Source: Morchella semilibera
Taxonomy: Eukaryota > Ascomycota > Pezizomycetes > Pezizales > Morchellaceae
Assembly (NCBI GenBank): GCA_009192285.1
Contig: WBVU01000010.1
Span: 1,238,111 to 1,302,110 of the forward strand
Length of the DNA stretch: 64,000 nucleotides
Reading direction: 5' to 3'
The position numbers and the translations under genes are program-made. Below are positions 24,452 through 33,291 of this stretch, one piece after another; position 1 is the stretch's first letter, and every line of letters begins with the position of its first letter. The notes under the pieces were generated by a model. It saw only the letters and a list, made by a program, of their open reading frames with translations. It did no database searches and had not been told where the DNA came from.

Positions 24452-25247
24452 ATGTAAAATAGATAAAGTAGAGAATCATAAAACCAGACTTTTATATCAT
24501 TTCCACCTGACCTGTTCTCAGCGACCATCATTTTCTTCCCCCCCCCCCCCCCTTTCACCTTCTCACCTCAGTGGGACATCTCTTTTTTTTTTTCTTTTTG
24601 CCGGCGCCTCTAGAGTATATATATTCACATCCGGTCAGAGCACTATTTCTAGCTAAACTACATGTAAGTACTTATATATACTCCCGAATTACTATTGATA
24701 AAACGATTCAACCCGATTTCTTTTATTTTATTTTCTGACTGAAAAACAAACCCCCCCCCCCCCCCCCGCGCTTGAGATCGTGATCATATATTACTTTACA
24801 AGTCATTCATCCTATACTGCGCGGGATCTGTTAATTCGACGAGGCACCCTATGTATTTACCATTAGTTTAATTTGTGGTATCTCGCCTCAGCGCCTGTGT
24901 TCTCAGAAGTATGCACAGACGGCGTATTTCTGAGGGAATAATCGATCTTAGCACCCAATGTGGCTAGCAGCACCCTTACCCGAATAATGTCTTCATCGTT
25001 GACAGAGTATATAACCGCCTAGAAGGTGTTAATTTTTGTATAATCAGCAGGGAACAGTAATTTAAGGCTTAGAGATTAATGGTGTTTTTCGGTGTTGTAT
25101 TGTTACATTTCCCCAAAATTTTGTTTTGTGGGGGGGAAATGGTTGCCACTCACGCTGTGAGGGTCTGTGCTCGCGCAAGAGAATAACGCCCCGTTGAGAT
25201 GATGGAGGAGAAGCTTCTTCCCGAGAAGAAAAGAGGAAAAAAACTAA
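24452..25247. other. Intergenic region with C homopolymers
   Basis: The stretch holds the HER2 3' region, C-runs at 24538-24552 (15) and 24751-24767 (17), and one TACATGTA near 24658. No gene is supported. Confidence 0.6.
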
Positions 25248-25319
25248 TGGAGACGCGGGGAATCGAACCCCGGACCACCTCTATGCTAAAGAGGTATTAT
25301 ACCACTAAACCACATCCCC
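25248..25319 (-). tRNA. tRNA-Ala (anticodon AGC), copy 1
   Basis: 72 bases without an intron. The acceptor stem GGGGATG/CGTCTCC has a G3:U70 wobble pair, the alanine identity element, with discriminator A. The anticodon stem is CCTCT/AGAGG with loop TTAGCAT, which reads AGC. The T-arm is CGGGG-TTCGATT-CCCCG. The D-arm is short (GTTT/ATAC, with one T-T mismatch) and resembles glycine tRNAs. It is identical in sequence to the copy at 31270-31341. Confidence 0.93.
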
Positions 25320-25947
25320 ATTGGTACTTAGTCCTTGATAAATTCAATTCTCAAATGCAAAGTTTATCTTTGAAACTAGCGTTAGCATAAGTACATGTAG
25401 TTAACAGCTATTTTTGATTGGCCCTATAGTAAGTATTATCAACTACTACCCAACTCAATGGGTGCACGGTCCAGGCTGCGATTTCATCCATCTAAGGGGT
25501 AGAGCTTTAATAAGTTGTGATAATTGGTACATACGTCACAAAGAAATCTTTTTCAGCCAGAAATAAATATAAAAATCGAGTTGAACCATTTAAAAAAAAA
25601 CTCTACTTCGAACGGATGTGAATATAGAGGCAAGGAAATGAATATACAGATATAATGCTTTACTAATCCCGCGACTAGACATTGGGAGCCACGTTCCAGG
25701 ATTAGCCCTCGTCACCGAGCAATCGCATATTCAATTTCAGCACATCTTCGGCACAACTAGCAGCAATTAAAGTGCAGGGGTTGTAATTTGACATCCGTGC
25801 TTGATTTTCATTTTTGAAGAGATAATGGAGAGAATTGGGAGTTAAAAAAGAATTGTACAAAACTTTTTGGATATTTTTATAGTTTTCTGTACCTAAGATT
25901 ATCCATAAGAGGGGGCGAAAGAAAAGCAGAGGCAAGTTTCACTAGAT
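25320..25947. other. Short intergenic region
   Basis: An AT-rich spacer between the tRNA and the 3' end of the eIF3g gene. One TACATGTA lies near 25390. No gene was seen. Confidence 0.55.
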
Positions 25948-26976
25948 TTAAGCCGACTTCTTGGCGAATTCGACCCTCAAGATCAAATGACCGTAACCAA
26001 CTAGATCCTCTATCAGTACTTGAAAGGGAAGTAGAAAGAAGCAAGAGATACTTACATCCGTCCATCTTCTCACAGGCCCTCGCCGCATCACCCCTATCCG
26101 CAAAGGAGATGAAAGCGAAGCCCTTTGCCCTTCCAGTTTCTCTGTCTTTTGCCAAAAATACCCTCGTGACCTTTCCGAATCGCTCGAACATAGCCTTCAA
26201 GTCGTTCTCCTCCGCAAATTCAGACACGTTTGTGACCCTAAGGGTGGCAAGGTCGTCCCTGTCCTTGAAGTTTCCACCTCCCATGGTCTCTCCAGCGCCC
26301 TTCTTTCCACGCAAATGAGGAGCAACATAGCTTCCCTTTGTCATTCCCAAGCCACCAACATCCTCTGCCGCATTACCGCTATCACCAGCACCAGAACCAG
26401 ACGCAGCAACATCGTCGAGAGGAGGAAGGGTATCCTTGAAGGGACAGCGGGCTGTGAAATGGTCACCCTTACAGATACGACAAGCAACTTTCTTGTCCTT
26501 GAGCTGGTCCCTCAGACTGTCCTCCTCCTTGTTCTCCTCCTTATTTGAGCTCTTCCAGTTTGACGAGGGGCGGAAAACGATGTTCTCACCCACAGAGGTC
26601 GTGGAGAGATCTGGACCGCGGGGGTGGCCCTTCTCGGCGCCAAATTTGGGCCATTCTTTGCGTTCTGCGACTCGTGGGTTGACGTGTTCCTTTACGACTG
26701 TAGTGCGGATCTTGCGTGTAGTCTTGATCTTCTTGCCAGCGTCATTGAAGCGATAGGTAATTATTGTCTTTGTGCCGTCGGGGTTCGACAGAACCTGTTG
26801 AGGGGGGAGGACTGTTGGGTCATCGAACTCTTCATCGTCAGCCCAGTTGGCTCTTCTGTCTCGGAGGTTAGAGGATGATCCTGTAGAGGTTTTATTTTTT
26901 TATTTCTATTTTTCCCCATTCCCTCCTCCTAATCATTTTTTCTTGGGAGAATGAGAGCTTACGAGGGGTCAGGCAT
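25948..26976 (-). CDS. TIF35: Translation initiation factor eIF3 subunit G
   Basis: Three exons: 26963-26976 (14 bases), 26056-26855 and 25948-26000, giving 288 residues. The N-terminus [22 protein letters not shown] is typical of fungal Tif35. A zinc knuckle, [13 protein letters not shown] (about 130-142), is followed by a C-terminal RRM (about 208-285) with RNP1 [10 protein letters not shown] and the end [13 protein letters not shown]. eIF3g is part of the eIF3 scaffold on the 40S subunit and helps scanning and reinitiation. Exon 1 codes for only four and two-thirds codons. Intron 1 (107 bases) must use the AG at 26856-26857, preceded by CTCTAAC, because the earlier CTACAG at 26875-26876 breaks the frame. 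Intron 2 rebuilds MDGFGYGH. The gene is head to head with the zinc-finger gene. Confidence 0.94.
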
Positions 26977-27308
26977 GATTAATTATGTGGGATAGATGTT
27001 CCTAGAGTTCTTTTCTTTTTGTATTCTGTATCTAGGGATACGATGAGGGTAGATAGTTATCGATGGAGGTTGTAGTGGGGCTGGAGGTTGGTGGCAATCA
27101 GCTTGTTCAAAAAAAAAAAGCGGAGTCACTCCTTTGTGCGTCTGCCAAGATTACGCCAATAGAAAGCAAACGGGGGTTCTTCAACATGCAGTGCGGCTCT
27201 CCTCCCTCAGATCAGCTTGGGGATCTCACCCCCCATAATTGCTTGACCTGGTACTCACCTCCGAAGTCATATCTCGGCATACACACAAACAATATCCTCA
27301 ACTAAATA
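26977..27308. promoter_or_regulatory. Shared divergent promoter, TIF35 / zinc-finger gene
   Basis: 332 bases between the two start codons. The stretch contains a 10-base A-run near 27110. Both genes must be controlled from here or from within each other's leaders. No known binding site was recognised. Confidence 0.5.
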
Positions 27309-27940
27309 ATGTCGCGACTAACTGGCGAGGTACCTCACCTCCCACAATCCCAACTACCATGCTAATAACCTCAGGGCGGTGGCCGTACCAGCGGTGGAAT
27401 ACCACCCCCGAAGACAGAGAGCGCGGTCCAGGCACGGAAATCATTCTACTGTACCCTCCTCCCTCTATATCCAACGGGTAAAACTAGTACAATCTATCTA
27501 AACCACCGCGTACTCTAGGTGAACTATGCTCAAAAGGTTACTCTCGTATGAATGAGTTCGAAGCTCACGAAAACTCCTACGACCATCAACACAAGAAGCG
27601 GTTCCAGGAAATGAAAGCTATGCAGCGCGACCCTTCCACCGCTGAGAAGCGCCGGGAGCGTGAGCGCCGGCAGGACGAGAAAGCCGGAGTCATTACGATC
27701 AAGCCTCTCAAGCTCGCCGCGGATGAAAAGAAAGCTGGCGGGTTTAAAAAGGGCGGGTTCAAAAGCGCGTTTGGAAACGAAGAGGAGAAGAAGGTTGTGC
27801 CTGCCGCATCAATGGGTGGGTTCAAGAAGGCATTCGTGGCCCCGGAAGAGTCAAAAGTAGCAGGGGCAACAGTGGCAGAGGAGAGCGATACGGAGGATGA
27901 AGGGTACGAAAGATATGACCCAGCGAAACCCACAGATTAA
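27309..27940 (+). CDS. C2H2 zinc-finger protein of the GPATCH8/splicing-associated type
   Basis: Three exons: 27309-27329, 27375-27450 and 27519-27940, giving 172 residues. Splicing both introns (45 and 68 bases) rebuilds a single zinc finger FYCELCSKGYSRMNEFEAH, followed by ENSYDHQHKKRFQEMK (Cys33, Cys36, His49, His55/57). This SYDHxHKxR form of C2H2 finger occurs in GPATCH8, ZNF804 and small fungal splicing-associated factors. The rest is charged: an Arg/Glu-rich helix, two FKKGGFKSAF-like repeats (GGFKKGGFKSAF and GGFKKAF) and an acidic tail DTEDEGYERYD. A nuclear RNA-processing role is likely by family, but the exact partner is unknown. The gene converges on MCP1 with 193 bases between stop codons. 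Confidence 0.85.
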
Positions 27941-28133
27941 GAGAAGCTAGAGAAAATACTGTATCTAATAGCTTTGGCATCATTACCCGATTCCACCGCT
28001 ACAACCAGGCCAATAACTGTTGCTAGCGCGTAATATGTACTATCTAGTGTTCATCAATAATTTGCGCCTCGCAAAATGCTACACCTTTTTTTTAATCCCA
28101 TTTCCACGCCTTTAACTCATATTTCATAACCAC

Positions 28134-29185
28134 TTATACTGCCCTCATGAAGAAGACATTGTAGAGGTGGTCGTAATGCTTCCCTAGGTATCCCCTCACC
28201 GGCCCCGACTGGGCGATAACGAAAAGCCCTGAAAGCCATGTGCCAGCTACTGCTACTGCTGTAGCGCCTGTTATGCGCTGCCGCCGCTTGTCGATTTTTA
28301 GGTATTTTGCCCAACCTACCCCCCTCAGTTAGTTAACCTTGCACAAATAATTTATATCCCCCAAATGAGGACCCACCAAAAACGACATGGTAGGACACCA
28401 GCCCAACCATCACCGTGTAGAATCCGGTGCCAATCCATTTCCCCCACCTTCCCATCCTGAACCCATGCCCTAGATACTCCAGCGTGATATCGCTACTCCC
28501 GCCATCAACCCACAAAGGCACGGCCCTCAATAGCCCTGTGTGCGCCGCCACGAATGGTAACACGGCCCATCCCGCCAGACTTACCCCTGAGAAGTTCCTC
28601 AGACGCCATTGCGACACCGTCGGTGGAGGGCTCCCACCGTAGCGCTTTCTCTGCTGGTAGTGTCTGTATGCCCGCAATCCTAGCCCCGACCCAACGTGCA
28701 GAAGAAGTGACCCAGGGATGAGTATCGATTCTACAATTGGGTGCGATTGGTAGAAGTAGGTGCGTGCAAGGAGAAGAGAGGAATTCCCGGCATCGAGGCC
28801 CATAAAGAGAGGCGTCAACGAGACTGTAGTAGCATGGAGACCCAGGAAGGCGCTGAACGCATAGGATGAGTATTTTTGTGAGCGTGCCACTGTCAGTATA
28901 GCAGGTGGAGTTAGCTGAGTAAAATCTAACACTAATAAAGATTTTTTTTTTCCTCTCTCCCGAGAACTTACACCAGAAGGCCAGGTTAGATGAGCTTTGT
29001 GAGTAATTTGAGTAGTTTGAGGCAGAAAGGTCGGTAGGCTTTCTCTCTACGAGATTCATAGGTATCTGTTCCGCATTATAGTAGTAGTCTGCTTCGTCGT
29101 CTTCAATAGGTGACGGGGCGAGTTCCTGCATGGAAATGAGGGAGATTTCATCATCCTCTGGAACGCGAGAAGGTCGTCGGTACAT
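28134..29185 (-). CDS. MCP1: Mitochondrial outer-membrane protein MCP1 (DUF1691)
   Basis: Three exons: 28972-29185, 28377-28889 and 28134-28315, giving 302 residues. The N-terminal 70 residues are polar and acidic. After intron 1 the family block QKYSSYAFSAFLGLHATTVSLTPL begins the membrane region. At least four or five hydrophobic segments follow, including YQSHPIVESILIPGSLLLHVGSGL and the C-terminal AVAVAGTWLSGLFVIA. The end KHYDHLYNVFFMRAV is conserved in the family. Yeast Mcp1 is a mitochondrial outer-membrane protein that suppresses loss of the ER-mitochondria tether and affects lipid homeostasis; the role here is inferred from that. Intron joins (83 and 61 bases) restore FWLARSQKY and VVFGWAKYLKI. 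The gene is head to head with ETR1. Confidence 0.9.
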
Positions 29186-29497
29186 GTGGGATAACGAGAG
29201 GGTGGTTTACAGACGGAAAATGAGTGCTGGGATGAAGACGAAAAAGAGAGTGGGATTGATAACAATGCGATGCGCCATAGAAGAGGGGAATATATGACCA
29301 GGGATTGTATGTTTAGTTTACAGACTCTAAAATTCACCAATCATCCATGACGTCGCTGATTGACAGCCACCAGGACCGAGGTCCAGCCTTCCTTCCTTCC
29401 TTCCGATAAGATATATCACCACCAGCTGAGATATCCACCCTCAATTGCAAACATCATCATTTCAAAACCCTCTCTGTTCGTTTAAGTGGCTGAAATT
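29186..29497. promoter_or_regulatory. Shared divergent promoter, MCP1 / ETR1
   Basis: 312 bases between start codons. The region contains a TTCC microsatellite (about 29387-29404) followed at once by GATAAG (a GATA-factor-type site). Function is inferred only from position. Confidence 0.5.
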
Positions 29498-30824
29498 ATG
29501 AACTGCACTATGAAGCGCGCCCTGCTCGCATCGTTGCGCAGCAGCCCCACCTCACGTCTCATGTCCAAGCGCTATGTCTCAGTATTTGGCTACACCCAGG
29601 CAAAAGCCCTCGTATACTCAAAATACGGCCAGCCACAAGACGTCATAAAGTATACCACTTCCAGAACCTCAATTTATGAACATGTGCTGACGCCGCAGGA
29701 CCCCATGAAGCCTGCACTCGTATTCCATAGCTCCCGCCTATAACGAAGAAATCACTGTCAAATTCCTGGCTTCTCCGATCAACCCAGCAGATATCAATCA
29801 AGTAGGAGTCTTTCTTATGATATTCCACCCACACTAACACCCCTAGATTGAAGGTGTCTACCCCTCGAAGCCCCCACTAACTACCATCCTCGGCACCCCC
29901 GAGCCCTCCGCTGTCGGCGGCAACGAAGGTGTCGTCGAAGTTATTGCTGTCGGCGATAAGGTGAATGGCTTCAAGCCCGGCAACCGCGCAATCATGCGCA
30001 ACACAGGATTTGGAACCTGGTGCACACATGCTTCAGCCAAATCCTCCGACCTGCTAAAGATTCCCGATAACAAATCCATCACTCCTATCCAGGCTGCTAC
30101 GATCTCGGTGAACCCATGCACTGCCTACCGCATGTTAAAGGATTTCACAACGTTGGAGAAGGGCGACTGGTTCATCCAGAACGGCGCAAACTCTGGCGTT
30201 GGGAGGAGCGCAATCCAGCTAGGAAGGTTATGGGGATTGAAGAGCATCAACGTCATCAGGGACAGAGCCAATGCTGATGGGCTCAAGGATGAGCTTAAAG
30301 CGCTAGGCGCAGACATAGTAGTGACGGAGTCAGAGCTTGCAGACCGGAACCATATGTCAGAAATTAAGAAGCTCGCTGGGAAAAGGGGTGTAAGAGTTGG
30401 ATTGAATTGCGTTGGTGGAAATGCAACAACAGATCTTATCCGACAACTAGGGTAAACATTCCCCCCATATTACATGCCTAGTCTTACTGAAATCACCACC
30501 AACCACAGGCAGGGAGGTCACCTTGTAACCTACGGCGGCATGTCCCGCAAACCTATCACTGTGCCCACGTCTCTCTTCATATTCAAGGATATACACCTCC
30601 ACGGCTTCTGGGTCTCGGCCTGGTCAGACAAGAATCCACAGGAGAAACAGGCCATGGTTGACGAGATATTCGGATACATCACTTCCGGAGAATTCAAGGA
30701 CACGCCTGTGCAGGAAACTAACTGGACGCCTACAACGAAGGTGGAGGTATTAAAAGAGGCTATTGCACGCAGTGGACAGGCATTTGGGGGGAAGAAGCAG
30801 GTTTTCGTTTTCAAAGAGCAGTAG
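29498..30824 (+). CDS. ETR1: Mitochondrial trans-2-enoyl-CoA/ACP reductase
   Basis: Four exons: 29498-29649, 29711-29801, 29847-30451 and 30509-30824, giving 387 residues. This is a medium-chain dehydrogenase/reductase of the Etr1/MECR group, the last reductive step of mitochondrial fatty-acid synthesis (NADPH-dependent). Visible blocks are KALVYSKYGQPQDVI, LASPINPADINQIEGVYPSKP with the likely catalytic Tyr86, GGNEGVVEVIAVGD, and the nucleotide-binding NGANSGVGRSAIQLG. The C-terminal GGMSRKPITVPTSLFIFKDI and HGFWVSAW blocks follow. The N-terminus MNCTMKRALLASLRSSP is basic and Ser-rich, as in a mitochondrial presequence. The start is the first ATG in frame (29498). Intron 1 (61 bases) must end at 29710, because the earlier AG leaves a stop in frame; it yields INLHSYSIAP. 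Confidence 0.93.
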
Positions 30825-31269
30825 CCTCAATCAGAATATTCAGAAGCGTGTAAATTATACGACAAAACACTGTGAAATTTTGACTTGATTATGCCCGGGA
30901 GACCGGAGCCGGTCTTTTGCCTGAGTATGGGGGGACGCCCCGACTCTGTTGATCATAGGATCACAGGAAATCACTCGTCCATGGCATTCTTTTTTCTTGG
31001 GTTATGTGCTTGCCGCGAAAATAAGTTTCTGCCACTTCTATGTTGCAACAGCGTTTTCTCACGGAAACTTATTCTCAGCACAAGTATTATGCGAGATCTT
31101 GCCTTGGGTCGCAGCTCACCAGCCTACCAGACTAGATATTCATATATTAACTAAGCATTAGTTTCTCTGATTACATGCTTGGTTCCGGTCTGGTCCGGCA
31201 GGCTCCTCAATATAGTATGAAAAACGTGATGTTTCTTTCCACCTCATTAGGAGCAAGCAAAAATGTTAA
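30825..31269. other. Intergenic region
   Basis: ETR1 3' region. No gene or clear repeat. Confidence 0.5.
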
Positions 31270-31341
31270 TGGAGACGCGGGGAATCGAACCCCGGACCAC
31301 CTCTATGCTAAAGAGGTATTATACCACTAAACCACATCCCC
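31270..31341 (-). tRNA. tRNA-Ala (anticodon AGC), copy 2
   Basis: Identical over all 72 bases to the copy at 25248-25319, with the same strand and structure (G3:U70, AGC anticodon, GTTCGATT T-loop). Outside the gene only a few bases match, so the copies share the transcribed unit but not long flanks. Confidence 0.93.
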
Positions 31342-32573
31342 ATACGATACTGAAGTAAGCACTTTTTTTTCTATATAAATAGCATGTCACAGCCCAATGG
31401 TCCTGTATCAAGTCTCACGCCAAGTTTAAGTAGTTATTGAACCCCTATTTTATCTTTCGAGACCTCTACCTAGTCTAAAATCCACTTCTCAGAGGGGGTT
31501 GATTGGCAAACAAACAAACAGATGATGCGGCGGGTCCTAAAAGTGACAGGTCAGTATTTCACTCTGCAAACGAATTGCAGCCCGAGACCTAAACCCTAAA
31601 GAACGGCCCGGGTTCAAAGGTACTACGGGGGTAGGGGTAAGTCTCCAGAACTACGCTGCCAGCCATGGTTGCAACAGGCCATAGTTCTGGAGACTTAACC
31701 CTACACATTCACTACAACCTTCACTTATCAGATTCTGATCACTTACCCACACACCCGAGTACATGTAGTATCGTCGGCCCGGTCTTAGCACACAAGTTTA
31801 ACCAGACGAGTATCAAAATAAATTTGTAGGTACGTGTATTTACCATCTAGTCTCATGCCCATCCCCTATTTTTGTGGTTAGAGATGTAGTATTTTATGTA
31901 TTAGTCCACTATTGAGCACACCACCTAAAGAAATACCGATTGGGTCTGGGAACGAGACTAGGATCGATCCAGCCTTTAACTTTAACCGCAAAATACCGCA
32001 CTCCCTCAACCCAGAAAGCCCATTCACAGAACATATATTCCCCAAGTACCCGCGCCGGCAGGCCATCTCTAAGTCTTAACTGACGGCTTTGCTACATGGA
32101 TCCGTTCGGTCGGTCTGATCCCGCCTGATTCACCGGTCCGCCGGGGCCGGAACAGATCTCATAATCCTTGCCCAAGATCGTTCATTAAATCAGTCGATTC
32201 AAGTTACACCATAAGATACATTGAGGGGAAACATGTACTTAAGATGGTTGCTCTTGTTGTTTTGTGTAAAGTTCGACTGAAAAGGGGCGAGTGAGTTTTT
32301 GTGACGCTGAAGATGATAAAGGTAAGAAGAAACCTATCGTAGAGTCAAAAAAACACCCGGGGGAGCGGATGACCGCAATATTCGCCATCGCGGTTGGAGG
32401 ATAATTCTCTTGCCAAATTGGGACGGTTAACTGATGATTTAATCACCTCAGATCATACCTGACGATCCAACTGTTCAAACCTCAACACACCAACGCACTA
32501 TCACTACTATAACTGCAATTCCCTGCACATAAATATTTAAATATCACACTATATCGGACTTTAAGCCTTGGCC
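31342..32573. other. Intergenic region with a strong hairpin
   Basis: Contains the inverted repeat at 31631-31704 (listed separately), a CCTAAACCCTAAAG telomere-like scrap near 31590-31605 and one TACATGTA near 31761. No coding frame is supported. Confidence 0.55.
31631..31704. repeat. Hairpin: 23-base inverted repeat, 28-base loop
   Basis: Arms 31631-31653 and 31682-31704 pair at 22 of 23 positions. The arm contains AAGTCTCCAGAACTA, and the loop is 28 bases. It could be a small-RNA precursor, a terminator-like structure or the remnant of a miniature element. No expression evidence is visible. Confidence 0.8.
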
Positions 32574-33291
32574 ATGACAGCTCTTCGTGCGACCGGATCT
32601 GTTACTAATCATGACGTCGGCCCGTCGCCTAGCGTCTTGACTACCAGACCTCATGCTCAGAAGACCCTCCAGCTTCAAGATATTTTGGTAGTCTATCCAA
32701 TTGTTGTGTCTATCGTTAAATGCCTTAACTTAAAAGAGCTTATTTCTTTAACGTTAACTAACAAAAGCTGCTTCGCTTTCCTACGTGGCGGGGATTGGAG
32801 CGATGATTTACGTCATTGGAATAACCTGAAGTCAAATTGCAACGAGATTTGCGAATTCAACTCCATACATGAATATCTTCCTCCTATACGAGAAATTAGG
32901 CCGTGTCACAAATGTAGATATGGTGCCTGCAATGTAAGAACCCTATTCGCACCTTTATAGCTAAGGCCTACCAGGCACTAGATTAATGGCTAACATTCTC
33001 ATACAGAACTGTGTGGGGCCAGCCGGAAATCTTGGGAATCCTCGCCGTCAGATATGTTTTGGCTGTTTCGAAAAACACTTAGCCTCATATGGCAGATATA
33101 TAAACAAAACAGAACTTCCAAGTTGCTCGTGCGCAGGCAGCGAGCCATGGCTCTGCCAAATGTGTTGGAAAGAGATGTACTTTTCCACCTTGAAAGAATC
33201 TGCGGGCAGATGCTGCGATTGCGATTGCGATCTCGTTGTTGGATCCAAAATACATTTCATTTGTAAATGGTGTAAGGGGGGATTGTTGTAA
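32574..33291 (+). CDS. F-box-like, cysteine-rich fungal protein
   Basis: Two exons: 32574-32933 and 33007-33291, joined by a 73-base intron (GTAAGA...ACAG), giving 214 residues. The start is the ATG at 32574. Residues about 36-70 (DILVVYPIVVSIVKCLNLKE then LISLTLTNKSCFAFL) resemble an F-box helix pair. Downstream come several Cys pairs: CHKC, CFGCFEKH, SCSC, CQMCW, CCDCDCD and CKWC. They suggest zinc binding in the style of fungal F-box proteins with a C-terminal zinc domain. If it is an F-box protein it would link to Skp1 in an SCF ubiquitin ligase; the target is unknown. Codon use is AT-rich, unlike the GC-rich mitochondrial genes to the left. Confidence 0.72.

Noticed and set aside
31590-31605. 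CCTAAACCCTAAAG as an interstitial telomere repeat
   Set aside because: Only about two units, with mismatches; expected by chance.
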